Source: an uncultured Massilia sp. (lineage in GTDB: Bacteria; Pseudomonadota; Gammaproteobacteria; Burkholderiales; Burkholderiaceae_D). Taken from it: a stretch of 64,000 nt of DNA. Position numbers and translations under genes: made by a program. Numbering within the stretch: position 1 is the stretch's first letter; each line of letters starts with the position of its first letter. Location: positions 62,001 through 126,000 of the forward strand of contig NZ_CAJYEB010000030.1 of NCBI RefSeq assembly GCF_913773735.1, in the 5' to 3' direction. The notes under the pieces were generated by a model. It made no database searches and was not told where the DNA came from. It worked only from the letters and a program-made list of their open reading frames with translations. This document shows positions 10,325-19,148 of this stretch, piece after piece.

Positions 10325-11915
10325 GGGCGACTCCTTGGGCGGGCGTGGCGGCGGTGGCGGGGGCGCCGGCGAAATCGCCGCCCATCCACCTGCCGATCTG
10401 GTCGACGCCGGTGGCGGCCACCGGCACCACGGGCGACAGGCGCCCTTTGGCCAGCACCGCGATCCGGTCGCACATCATGAACAGTTCGTCGAGTTCCTCG
10501 GACACCACCAGCACGGCCACGCCGGCGTCGCGCAGGTCGATGATGCGCTGGCGGATCAGCATGGCGGCGCCGATGTCGACGCCCCAGGTGGGCTGGGCCA
10601 GCACCATCACCCTGGGCGCCAGGCCGATCTCGCGCCCGACGATGAATTTCTGCAGGTTGCCGCCGGACAGGCTGGACGCGGGCGAATCCGCGCCGCCGCA
10701 CTTGACCTTGAAGCCGGCGATCACCTTGTCGGCGAACGCGCGCACCGCGCTGCGCCGCACCAGGCCGCGCCGCACCATGCCGGCGTCCGGCGCCAGCCAG
10801 CCGGTCAGCAAGGCATTGTCGGCCAGCGCCAGCGCCGGCACCGCGCCGCGCCCGAGGCGCTCCTCGGGCACGAAGCCCAGCCCCAGGCGGCGCCGCGCGG
10901 CGGCGTCCAGGTGGCCGGCGTCGTGGCCGAGGAGGCGCACGGCGCCCGGCCGCGGCGCCGCCGCTTCGCCCGAGATGGCCTTGAGCAGTTCCTGCTGGCC
11001 GTTGCCGGAGATGCCGGCCAGGCCGACGATCTCGCCGGCGCGCAGTTCCAGGCCGATGTCGTGCAGGCTCGTCCCGAACGGGTCGGCGCTGGCCAGGTCG
11101 AGGCGGTCCAGCGCCAGGCGCACCTCGCCGGGCGCGCGCGGCGCCAGCGAACAGGTGGGCAGGTCGCCGCCGATCATCAGCTCGGCCAGCGACTGCGCGG
11201 TTTCCTCGCGCGGATTGGCGGTGCCGGCCACGCGGCCGGCGCGCAGCACGGTCGCCTTGTCGCACAGGGCCTGGATCTCGTCGAGCTTGTGGCTGATGTA
11301 CAGGATGCTGACGCCTTCGGCGGCCAGCTGGCGCAGCGAGACGAACAGCGTCTGCACGGCGTCGGGCGTGAGCACCGAGGTCGGCTCGTCCATGATCAGG
11401 AGGCGCGGCGACTGCAGCAGGCAGCGCACGATCTCGACGCGCTGGCGCTCGCCCACCGACATGCTGTGCACGCGCCGCTCCGGGTCGAGCGGCAGGCCGT
11501 ACTGCGCCGACACGGCGCGGATGCGCGGCGCCAGCTGCGCCGGCGAGATCCTGTCGTCCAGCGCCAGCGCGATGTTCTCGGCCACCGTCAGCGTCTCGAA
11601 CAGGGCGAAATGCTGGAACACCATGCCGATGCCCAGCCGGCGCGCGTGCGACGGCGACGGGATCTCGACCTGCCGGCCCTCCCAGACGATCTCGCCGGCG
11701 TCGGGACGGGTGACGCCGTAGATCATTTTCATCAGCGTGCTCTTGCCGGCGCCGTTCTCGCCCAGCACGGCGTGGATCTCGCCCGGCATGACGGTGAGGT
11801 CGACGTCGGCGTTGGCCACCACCGACGGATAGATCTTGGAAATGCCGAGCAATTGCAGGCGCGGCGCGACGCGGTCTCGGACCGCCTGCGGCGGCGGTCC
11901 CTGGGGGTCTGTCAT
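10311..11915 (-). CDS. ABC transporter double ATP-binding subunit (nucleoside/BMP family)
   Basis: A 534-residue protein with two fused ABC domains, as in sugar and nucleoside importers of the RbsA/NupO class. The first domain has GENGAGKST, the signature SVGERQRVEI and LLIMDEPTSVLTP. The second has a degenerate P-loop region (GISGNGQQEL) and SSLSGGNLQKFIVGREI, followed by LAQPTWGVDIGA in place of a standard Walker B. One intact and one weak site is normal for this class. ATG 11915 is preceded by GGAG; an in-frame ATG at 11927 is the alternative. It faces the GntR gene across a 276-bp region containing a TTGTATACAA palindrome. Confidence 0.92.
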   Translation of the reverse strand: MTDPQGPPPQAVRDRVAPRLQLLGISKIYPSVVANADVDLTVMPGEIHAVLGENGAGKSTLMKMIYGVTRPDAGEIVWEGRQVEIPSPSHARRLGIGMVFQHFALFETLTVAENIALALDDRISPAQLAPRIRAVSAQYGLPLDPERRVHSMSVGERQRVEIVRCLLQSPRLLIMDEPTSVLTPDAVQTLFVSLRQLAAEGVSILYISHKLDEIQALCDKATVLRAGRVAGTANPREETAQSLAELMIGGDLPTCSLAPRAPGEVRLALDRLDLASADPFGTSLHDIGLELRAGEIVGLAGISGNGQQELLKAISGEAAAPRPGAVRLLGHDAGHLDAAARRRLGLGFVPEERLGRGAVPALALADNALLTGWLAPDAGMVRRGLVRRSAVRAFADKVIAGFKVKCGGADSPASSLSGGNLQKFIVGREIGLAPRVMVLAQPTWGVDIGAAMLIRQRIIDLRDAGVAVLVVSEELDELFMMCDRIAVLAKGRLSPVVPVAATGVDQIGRWMGGDFAGAPATAATPAQGVAHVPA

Positions 11916-12032
11916 CGGATGCTCCATCGTCGGTTGCGTGGAAACGGTGTCGTTTCCTTGACAGCACTGCAAGTACCATGCCACGCGGCCGCCCTCCTGC
12001 CGCGCCGCCACGGACGCACGCGGATGCACGAC

Positions 12033-12042
12033 TTGTATACAA
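12033..12042. promoter_or_regulatory. Palindrome TTGTATACAA, candidate GntR-family operator
   Basis: A perfect 10-bp palindrome in the divergent region between the transporter ATPase and the GntR/FCD regulator. FCD-type GntR proteins commonly bind sites built on T-N-G-T/ACA half sites of this form. A related site lies downstream of the regulator gene (TTGGATACAA, 13104-13113). Autoregulation and repression of the transporter are inferred. Confidence 0.55.
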
Positions 12043-12191
12043 ACTGCACCATCGCGATGCGACAATTTCACCAGCATCGCGCACACACGGGTGCGCGGGC
12101 GTGGCGTGCCCGCCGGTTCGCCCGCGCACGATTCCTGCTTTATCCGGGAAAAGAACCGGCGGCGACCCCGCCCACGCACAATGGAGAAAGC

Positions 12192-13085
12192 ATGAGCAAG
12201 CACACGACTGCGCCGAGCCCACGAGGCCTGCGCAAGCCGGCTGGCGCCACCGCACCGGCGGGCGCGCGCGCGACCACGACGACGAGGACGCGCAAGGACA
12301 CGAACGCGCCGGCGGGCGCGCAGACAAGCACGAGCGCGAACAACGGTGCGCAGACGGAAGCGCAGGTCCAGGCGAACGCGGACCCTGCACTGGCCCCGGC
12401 GCCCGCCGGCGCGCGCGGCGCCGCCGTCGACCTGCGCATCCACCGCGCCGTGGTGAACGCCGTGATGAGCCACCGCCTGCCGCCCGGCACGCGCCTGGCG
12501 GAAGCCGATTTCTGCGAGCTGTACCAGGTCAGCCGCACCACGGTGCGCAAGGCGCTGCAGCGGCTCGCGCACGACCACATCATCGAACTGCGCCCGAACC
12601 GCGGCGCCGTCGTCGCCTCGCCCACGCCCAAGGAAGCGCGCGACATCTTCGCCGCGCGCCGCGCGCTGGAGCGCGAGATCGTGCCGCTGGTGGTGCGCAA
12701 CGCCACCCCGGCGTCGCTGCGCGCGATCCGCGCCGCGCTCGACGCCGAGGAAGCGGCGCGCCGCGCCGGCGACCGCGCCGCCTGGATCCGCCGCGGCGGC
12801 GAATTCCACCTGCTGCTGGCCGAGCTGGCGGGCAACGCCGTGCTGCAGCGCTTCCTGGGCGAACTGGTGTCGCGCTGCTCGCTGATCATCGCGCTGTACG
12901 AGAAGCCGGGCGCGCCGATGTGCGGCAGCGACCACCACGGCGACCTGCTGGCGCTGATCGAGCGGGGCGAGGCCGACCGGGCCGTGCACCTGATCGAGCA
13001 CCACCTGCTGGAGATCGAGGCGCGCCTGCACCTGGGCGAGCCGGAGCGCAAGGTCCGGCTGGCGGACGCGCTCGCCGGTTGCTGA
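12192..13085 (+). CDS. GntR-family transcriptional regulator, FCD subgroup
   Basis: A 297-residue regulator. Residues 1-75 are a low-complexity Ala/Thr/Pro-rich extension not seen in most relatives. Residues ~78-145 form the GntR winged helix (RLPPGTRLAEADFCELYQVS, then TTVRKALQRLAHD). The rest is the all-helical FCD effector domain with its metal or ligand-binding pattern (EREIV, GGEFHLLLAELAGN, HHGDLLALIERGEADRAV, EHHLLEIEARL). ATG 12192 follows GGAG. It sits between the ABC operon and the Tsx/BMP/deaminase genes and has palindromic sites on both sides, so it likely controls purine uptake and degradation. The ligand, perhaps a purine or its breakdown product, is inferred. Confidence 0.88.
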   Translation: MSKHTTAPSPRGLRKPAGATAPAGARATTTTRTRKDTNAPAGAQTSTSANNGAQTEAQVQANADPALAPAPAGARGAAVDLRIHRAVVNAVMSHRLPPGTRLAEADFCELYQVSRTTVRKALQRLAHDHIIELRPNRGAVVASPTPKEARDIFAARRALEREIVPLVVRNATPASLRAIRAALDAEEAARRAGDRAAWIRRGGEFHLLLAELAGNAVLQRFLGELVSRCSLIIALYEKPGAPMCGSDHHGDLLALIERGEADRAVHLIEHHLLEIEARLHLGEPERKVRLADALAGC

Positions 13086-13103
13086 CGGCACGGGCGCATC
13101 GGA

Positions 13104-13113
13104 TTGGATACAA
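13104..13113. promoter_or_regulatory. TTGGATACAA, second GntR-type half-palindrome
   Basis: It differs from the TTGTATACAA site at 12033 by one base and lies 19 bp after the regulator stop codon, at the upstream end of the 311-bp region before the Tsx-like gene. Candidate operator only. Confidence 0.35.
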
Positions 13114-13296
13114 ATTGGGGCAGGGATCGCACCATCATCTCGCCCGGACCGTCGTCGTCGCGCGCCGCCGCGGTGCACGCTGCGCGCGCGCCGCGTGCCG
13201 TCTTCCGGCCGGGTGCCCGGTCCGCCAGAGTGAAACGGGCGCATCCGCGATCCGCCGGCGGGCACTGGCCCGGTATTTGCTAAGAAGACATTCAAA

Positions 13297-13332
13297 GATT
13301 GCATGCAATCGGATCGACGATTGGATGCAATC
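13297..13332. promoter_or_regulatory. Tandem 14-bp palindromes, centres 22 bp apart
   Basis: GATTGCATGCAATC (13297-13310) is a perfect palindrome and GATTGGATGCAATC (13319-13332) matches it with one change. The centres are 22 bp apart, about two helical turns, so two dimers could bind on one DNA face. They lie 64-99 bp before the Tsx-like gene and are probably the operator of the Tsx-BMP-deaminase transcript. The regulator is probably the neighbouring GntR protein. Confidence 0.6.
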
Positions 13333-13348
13333 CCGCAGCCGCGCTTTG

Positions 13349-13378
13349 TTCCTGTTCCTATTCCTATTCCTATTCCAA
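13349..13378 (+). repeat. Hexanucleotide tandem repeat in the leader of the Tsx-like gene
   Basis: Five units of TTCCTA or near variants (TTCCTG, three exact TTCCTA, TTCCAA) lie directly upstream of the ribosome-binding site AGAAGGA. Repeats of this kind can change in number by slippage and so alter promoter or leader spacing; that role is inferred. Confidence 0.8.
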
Positions 13379-13395
13379 CCTGAAAGAAGGACCGC

Positions 13396-14280
13396 ATGAA
13401 GCCCCACCGCCCCGCCCCCGCCACACCCACACGCCTGGCCACGCCTCTCGCCGTCCTCGCGATCGCCCTGCTCGCCGCCGGCGGTGCCCGCGCCGCCGAC
13501 TGGAGCGACACCGCGCTCAGCTACCGCTACGGCACCAAGTTCGCCGAACCGTTCATCGACGACGACATCGCCAAGCACGTCGTCAACTTCAGCCACGTCA
13601 GCGGCTACAAGTACGGCAAGAACTTCCTCAGCGTGGACTTCCTGCTGTCCGACGAACACGATCCGTCCGCGGTCGGCGCCGACAGCGGCGCGCACGAAGC
13701 CTATGCGGTGTACCGCCATACCTTCGACCTGGGCAAGATCATGGACAGGAACCTGGCCTTCGGCCCGGTGCGCAGCGTGGGCTTCACCGCCGGTTTCGAC
13801 GTCAACAGCAAGACCGACGCCGGCTACAACTCGAAGAAGCGCATGCTGGTCGTCGGCCCGACGCTGAGCTTCGACGTCCCGGGCTTCCTCGACGTCGGCC
13901 TGTACGCGCTACGCGAGAGCAATGCGCCCTTCAACGGCTTCACCCAGACCTCCACGCGCCGCTACACCTACGACAACCACGCGATGCTGTCGGCGGCCTG
14001 GGCGATCCCGTTCAGCGCCGGCATCCCGCTGTCCTTCGAGGGCTACGCCAACTATATCGGCACCAAGGGCAGGAACGAGTTCGGCGGGCCGACCGCGGTC
14101 GAGATCAACGTCGACATGCAGGTCATGTACGACATGAGCGCGGCGGTCGGCGCGCCCAAGAACACCTTCAAGGTCGGCGTCGAATACCAGTACTGGAAGA
14201 ACAAGTTCGGCAACCCGTCCGACACCGTGCCCGGCGCCACCGCGAGGACGCCGATGGTCCGCGCCGAATACCACTTCTGA
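13396..14280 (+). CDS. Tsx/OmpK-like nucleoside-specific outer-membrane channel
   Basis: A 294-residue outer-membrane protein with a signal peptide (residues ~1-33, cleavage near GGARAADWSD). The mature part begins WSDTALSYRYGTKFAEPF and continues in alternating strands, ending in MVRAEYHF with a terminal Phe, as expected for a beta-barrel recognised by the BAM machine. The start and HVSGYKYGKNFLSVDFLLS segment match the nucleoside-specific channel (Tsx/OmpK, DUF5020-like) family. It is followed by the BMP binding protein 32 bp later and shares the same AACCTGAAAGARGGA leader before its start. It probably brings purine nucleosides into the periplasm. Confidence 0.82.
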   Translation: MKPHRPAPATPTRLATPLAVLAIALLAAGGARAADWSDTALSYRYGTKFAEPFIDDDIAKHVVNFSHVSGYKYGKNFLSVDFLLSDEHDPSAVGADSGAHEAYAVYRHTFDLGKIMDRNLAFGPVRSVGFTAGFDVNSKTDAGYNSKKRMLVVGPTLSFDVPGFLDVGLYALRESNAPFNGFTQTSTRRYTYDNHAMLSAAWAIPFSAGIPLSFEGYANYIGTKGRNEFGGPTAVEINVDMQVMYDMSAAVGAPKNTFKVGVEYQYWKNKFGNPSDTVPGATARTPMVRAEYHF

Positions 14281-14312
14281 TCCCTCCACGCCAACCTGAA
14301 AGAGGAATACCC

Positions 14313-15392
<1,080 letters not shown>

Positions 15393-15399
15393 GCACGTC

Positions 15400-15419
15400 G
15401 CCCCGGCGCAGGCCGGGGC
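15400..15419 (+). repeat. GC-rich hairpin between BMP gene and deaminase gene
   Basis: Arms GCCCCGGC and GCCGGGGC (8 bp) with a 4-base loop. There is no T tract, so it may stabilise the upstream mRNA or attenuate read-through into the deaminase gene rather than terminate. Confidence 0.5.
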
Positions 15420-15449
15420 CCGATTTCCAGGCACACGACAAGGACCGCC

Positions 15450-15932
15450 ATGCCCGCACCGACACCCCGCGACCACGACTTCCTGACCCGCGTCTTCGCC
15501 CTCGCCCAGCGCTCGCGCGACGAGGGCCACCATCCTTTCGCCGCCATCGTGGTCGGCGCCGACGGCGCCATCATCGCCGAAGCCATGAACGCCTCCAGCG
15601 CCGACCGCACGGCCCACGCCGAGATGAACGCGCTGCGCCAGGCGTCCAGCCGGCACGGCCCGGCGGAACTCGCCGGCGCGACGCTGTACACGAATGCCGA
15701 ACCGTGCGCGATGTGCGCCGGCGGCACCTACTGGAGCGGCGTCGGTCGCGTGGTGTACGGGATGTCGGAAACCAGCCTGCTGGCGCTGACCGGCAGCGAC
15801 CCGGAAAACCCGACCCTGTCCCTGCCCTGCCGCCAGGTGTTCGCGGCCGGGCAGCGGCCGACCGAGGTGATCGGGCCGCTGCGCGAGGACGAGGCCAGGG
15901 TGGCGCATGCGGGGTTCTGGCGGCAGTCGTGA
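15450..15932 (+). CDS. Guanine deaminase-like nucleoside/base deaminase
   Basis: A 160-residue zinc-dependent cytidine-deaminase-fold enzyme. The catalytic HAEMNAL motif (zinc His and proton-shuttle Glu) and the PCAMC zinc-binding pair are intact and correctly spaced. Length and the PCAMCAGGTYWSGVGRVVYG segment fit the GuaD-type and related nucleoside deaminases rather than tRNA adenosine deaminase. It follows the BMP gene in the same direction, 57 bp on, and gives the locus a purine-degrading function: import, then deamination of guanine to xanthine. Exact substrate is inferred. Confidence 0.85.
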   Translation: MPAPTPRDHDFLTRVFALAQRSRDEGHHPFAAIVVGADGAIIAEAMNASSADRTAHAEMNALRQASSRHGPAELAGATLYTNAEPCAMCAGGTYWSGVGRVVYGMSETSLLALTGSDPENPTLSLPCRQVFAAGQRPTEVIGPLREDEARVAHAGFWRQS

Positions 15933-15947
15933 TGCCGGGTGGCGCAC

Positions 15948-15968
15948 GGTGGGCACGGGGTGCCCACC
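15948..15968. repeat. Intergenic inverted repeat between convergent genes
   Basis: Arms GGTGGGCA and TGCCCACC with a 5-base loop lie between the converging deaminase and DUF1854 genes. A further GC-rich palindromic stretch follows up to 16060. It may be a bidirectional terminator or a repeated extragenic element. Confidence 0.4.
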
Positions 15969-16063
15969 CCACGCAGGGGTCGGCGCCCCGTGTCGATGTC
16001 CAAGGGCTCCGACCCCGGTGTTGAACGGCGCCGCAGGGTGGGCGCGCACCGCGCCCCGCCAGG

Positions 16064-16534
16064 TTACAGGAACCGGTCGAGGATCTTGCGGCTGCCCTTG
16101 TCGATCCCGAACATGTCGCGGATCAGGAAGTGGATGCCGTGGCTGTCCGCGATCAGCAGCGAATAGGCGCCCAGCCGGCGGATGTCTTCCTCGCCCTTGA
16201 GGACGAACTCGGTGTCGCCGCGGTCCGTCCTGACGGTCCAGGTGCACGGCGTGGCGAAACTGGAGACGCCCTTGATCGACAGGATCTCGGGCATGAATTC
16301 GCGGCCGTCGAGTTCCTCGGTCACCAGCGCGCGCACGTCGGCCGGCAGCGCCGCGAGGTCGTCGATCCAGGCCACTTCCTTGCCGCCTTCGCGCACCAGC
16401 GAGATGCCGCGCGTGGGCGCCTGGACCGGGAAGGAGCGCACCGGCGCCACGCCGACGAATTCCTCGCCCTCGGCATTGGTCAGCACCAGCTTGCCGAACG
16501 GGTCGCGGCGCAGTCGAAAAGTCACATCGTTCAT
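16064..16534 (-). CDS. DUF1854 protein linked to cyanophycin ABC exporter
   Basis: A 156-residue soluble protein with the DUF1854 pattern: FRLRRDPFGKLVLTNAEGEE near the start, the central TEELDGREFMPEILSIKGVS segment and a closing LIADSHGIHFLIRDMFGID. Function is unknown. In beta-proteobacteria the family sits beside cyanophycin synthetase genes and an ABC transporter, as here. It starts 3 bp after the ABC gene stop on the same strand, so the two are one operon. Confidence 0.85.
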   Translation of the reverse strand: MNDVTFRLRRDPFGKLVLTNAEGEEFVGVAPVRSFPVQAPTRGISLVREGGKEVAWIDDLAALPADVRALVTEELDGREFMPEILSIKGVSSFATPCTWTVRTDRGDTEFVLKGEEDIRRLGAYSLLIADSHGIHFLIRDMFGIDKGSRKILDRFL

Positions 16535-16537
16535 CGT

Positions 16538-18817
16538 TCAGTCTTCCTTGCCGTCCGGGTCCTGGTCCACATTGCGCGCCTGCGCCTCGTACAGGCGGTG
16601 GTAGGCGCCCTGTTTTTGCATCAGCGCGTCGTGGCTGCCTTCCTCGACCACCACGCCGCGGTCCAGCACCACCAGGCGGTCGGCCCGGTGCAGCGTGGAC
16701 AGCCGGTGCGCGATCGCGATCGTCGTGCGGCCCTGCACCAGGTTGTCGAGCGCCTTCTGGATCTCCTTCTCGGTCTCGGAGTCGACCGAGGACGTGGCTT
16801 CGTCGAGGATCAGGATCGGCGGGTCGATCAGCAGCGCGCGCGCGATCGAGATGCGCTGGCGCTCGCCGCCCGACAGGCCCTGGCCGCGCTCGCCGACCAT
16901 CGAATCGTAGCCCTGCGGCAGGCGCAGGATGAATTCGTGGGCGTGCGCGGCGCGGGCGGCGGCGATGATGTCCTCGCGCGTCGCATCCGGCTTGCCATAG
17001 GCGATGTTCTCGGCGATGGTGCCGAAGAACAGGAACGGTTCCTGCAGCACCAGGCCGATGTGGCGGCGGTAGTCGGCCACGGCGAACGCGCGGATGTCGC
17101 GGCCGTCCAGCAGGATGGCGCCCTCGGCCACGTCGTAGAAGCGGCAGATCAGGTTGACCAGCGTGCTCTTGCCCGAGCCGGAATGGCCGACCAGGCCGAC
17201 CATCTCGCCGGCCTTGATGTCGAGCGAGATGCCGCGGTTGACGGCGCGGTTGCCGTAGCGGAAACCGACTTCGCGCAGCGTGATGTTGCCGGCGACCTTG
17301 TCGACCTTGACCGGGTTGACCGGGTCCGGCACGCTCGACACGTGGTCGAGGATGTCGAAGATGCGCTTGGCGGCCGAGGCCGACTTCTGCGTCACCGACA
17401 CGATGCGGCTCATGGAATCCAAACGCACGTAGAAGCGGCCGCTGTAGGCGATGAACGAGGCCAAGGTGCCGACCGTGATCTCGCCCTTGCTGATCTGCCA
17501 GATGCCGAAGCACCAGATCACCAGCAGGCCCAGTTCGGTCAGGAACGAGACCGTGGGCGAGAACAGCGACCACACCTTGTTCAGCTTGTCGTTGACGGCC
17601 AGGTTGTGCTTGTTCGCCTCGCGAAACCTTGCGGCTTCGCGCTTTTCCTGGGCGAAGGCCTTGACCACGCGGATGCCCGGGATCGTGTCGGCCAGCACGT
17701 TGGTGACCTCGCCCCAGACGCGGTCGATCTTTTCGAAGCCGGTGCGCAGCTTGTCGCGCACGATGTGGATCAGCCAGGCGATGATCGGCAGCGGCACCAG
17801 GGTCACGAGGGCCAGCTTGGCGTTGATGCTGAACAGGATGATGCCCGTCATGATGATCATCAGCACGTCGGACAGGAAGTCCAGCAGGTGCAGCGACAGG
17901 AACACGCAGATGCGGTCCGAGCCGCTGCCGATGCGGCTCATCAGGTCACCGGTACGCTTGCCGCCGAAGAATTCCAGCGACAGGCGCAACAGGTGCTCGT
18001 AGGTTTCCGAGCGCATGTCGGCGCCCATGCGCTCGGACACGAGCGCCAGGATGTAGGTGCGGCCCCAGCCCAGCACCCAGGCCAGCACCGCCGAGCCGAG
18101 CAGTCCGCCCATGTACAGGAAGACGAGCGAGGTATCGATCTGCTTGCCGTTCTGATAAGGAATCAGGACATTGTCCATCAGCGGCATCGTCAGGTAAGGC
18201 GGAATCAGGTGCGCGGCCGTGCTCGCCAGCAGCAGCAGGAAGCCGAGCAGCAGCTGGCCCTGGTAGGGCCGGGCGAAGCGCCACAGCCGGAACAGCGTCC
18301 AGGTCGACGGCGGCGTGTGCAGCACCTTGGTGCAGATCGGGCAATCCTCCTGGTCCGGATCGAGCGGCGCTTTGCAGCTGGGGCAGGTATGCTGTTCGGG
18401 AGGCTGCACGGCGACGCCGGTGAGGTGGCTTTCCAGCTGGTCGCGGAACTGGTCGACGACGCGGATCGCCTGCAGGTTCTGGCCCAGGGTGAAGCGCCAG
18501 GCCCCGAGCAGGCCCTGCCCGTCCACCAGTTCGAGGTGGCCGACGCCGGCGTGGTCGTGATGCCGCAGGGAAAGGCCGGCGCGGTAGGGCCAGTCGCGCC
18601 AGGCCGTCTCGCCCGGGGCGCGGGCCAGCAGGCGACGGTCGGTGACGACCAGCAAGCCCTTCGTGAAACGTAATTTCGAATCGAGGTCAACCTCGACGCT
18701 GGTTAGAACGTTTTCCCCTGGCGCAAGCTTTTTCTCGACGTCCGCCTGCCAGTGCTCAGGCAGGAAACTGGCGGCTACCGCCAGCGGCGCAGAGGGAACG
18801 AGTTGTTGATTTGTCAT
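16538..18817 (-). CDS. ABC transporter, fused membrane and ATPase domains, cyanophycin-locus type
   Basis: A 759-residue half transporter. Residues 1-170 form a soluble front part with a PH-like region and a zinc-ribbon-like pair (CPSC, CPIC). Residues ~180-480 are the type-1 exporter membrane domain with six helices. The carboxy end is the ATPase: [25 protein letters not shown] and ILILDEATSSVDSE are all intact. It should work as a homodimer in the inner membrane. It is divergent from cphA' and next to DUF1854; that three-part layout recurs in cyanophycin loci. What it moves is unknown; dipeptide or regulatory ligand are possibilities. Start ATG 18817 lacks a strong ribosome-binding site. 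Confidence 0.85.
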   Translation of the reverse strand: MTNQQLVPSAPLAVAASFLPEHWQADVEKKLAPGENVLTSVEVDLDSKLRFTKGLLVVTDRRLLARAPGETAWRDWPYRAGLSLRHHDHAGVGHLELVDGQGLLGAWRFTLGQNLQAIRVVDQFRDQLESHLTGVAVQPPEQHTCPSCKAPLDPDQEDCPICTKVLHTPPSTWTLFRLWRFARPYQGQLLLGFLLLLASTAAHLIPPYLTMPLMDNVLIPYQNGKQIDTSLVFLYMGGLLGSAVLAWVLGWGRTYILALVSERMGADMRSETYEHLLRLSLEFFGGKRTGDLMSRIGSGSDRICVFLSLHLLDFLSDVLMIIMTGIILFSINAKLALVTLVPLPIIAWLIHIVRDKLRTGFEKIDRVWGEVTNVLADTIPGIRVVKAFAQEKREAARFREANKHNLAVNDKLNKVWSLFSPTVSFLTELGLLVIWCFGIWQISKGEITVGTLASFIAYSGRFYVRLDSMSRIVSVTQKSASAAKRIFDILDHVSSVPDPVNPVKVDKVAGNITLREVGFRYGNRAVNRGISLDIKAGEMVGLVGHSGSGKSTLVNLICRFYDVAEGAILLDGRDIRAFAVADYRRHIGLVLQEPFLFFGTIAENIAYGKPDATREDIIAAARAAHAHEFILRLPQGYDSMVGERGQGLSGGERQRISIARALLIDPPILILDEATSSVDSETEKEIQKALDNLVQGRTTIAIAHRLSTLHRADRLVVLDRGVVVEEGSHDALMQKQGAYHRLYEAQARNVDQDPDGKED

Positions 18818-19148
18818 GGTGATGCCGCCGTGAAGGCGAAGGTTCCATCCTGTAGGTATGTGGAATCGGAATGCGGAGGCAGAGCTTGTACGTTGGAACG
18901 CTGTGTCATGCGCCTCGGTTGACAGGGCGCCCCGCCGAACGGCGCCGCGATCGTCGCGGCGCGTCATGCGGCAGGGGCGGAACTGGCAGGAACCGGCAGG
19001 CGCACCGGCCTTCGTTTCGACAAGTATACAACATGTGCATTGCGGAAAATACTTACAGATCGAGAGAGATCGAACGATTTATCATGCGATGCGCACAATT
19101 AGGCAATGCTGTGTGGCGAGAGAGCGGTCGCCACGTGGCCGGACATTT
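18818..19148. other. Divergent control region of the cyanophycin locus
   Basis: 331 bp without a gene between the ABC exporter and cphA'. The half next to cphA' becomes AT-rich around 19020-19110 and holds AAGTATACAAC (19021-19031), a weak match to the TATAC palindromes near the purine locus. I see no convincing sigma-70 promoter pair. Confidence 0.4.

Noticed and set aside
19021..19031. AAGTATACAAC as a GntR operator for cphA'
   Set aside because: It is only a partial palindrome and lies far from the purine locus; kept as a remark on the intergenic region.
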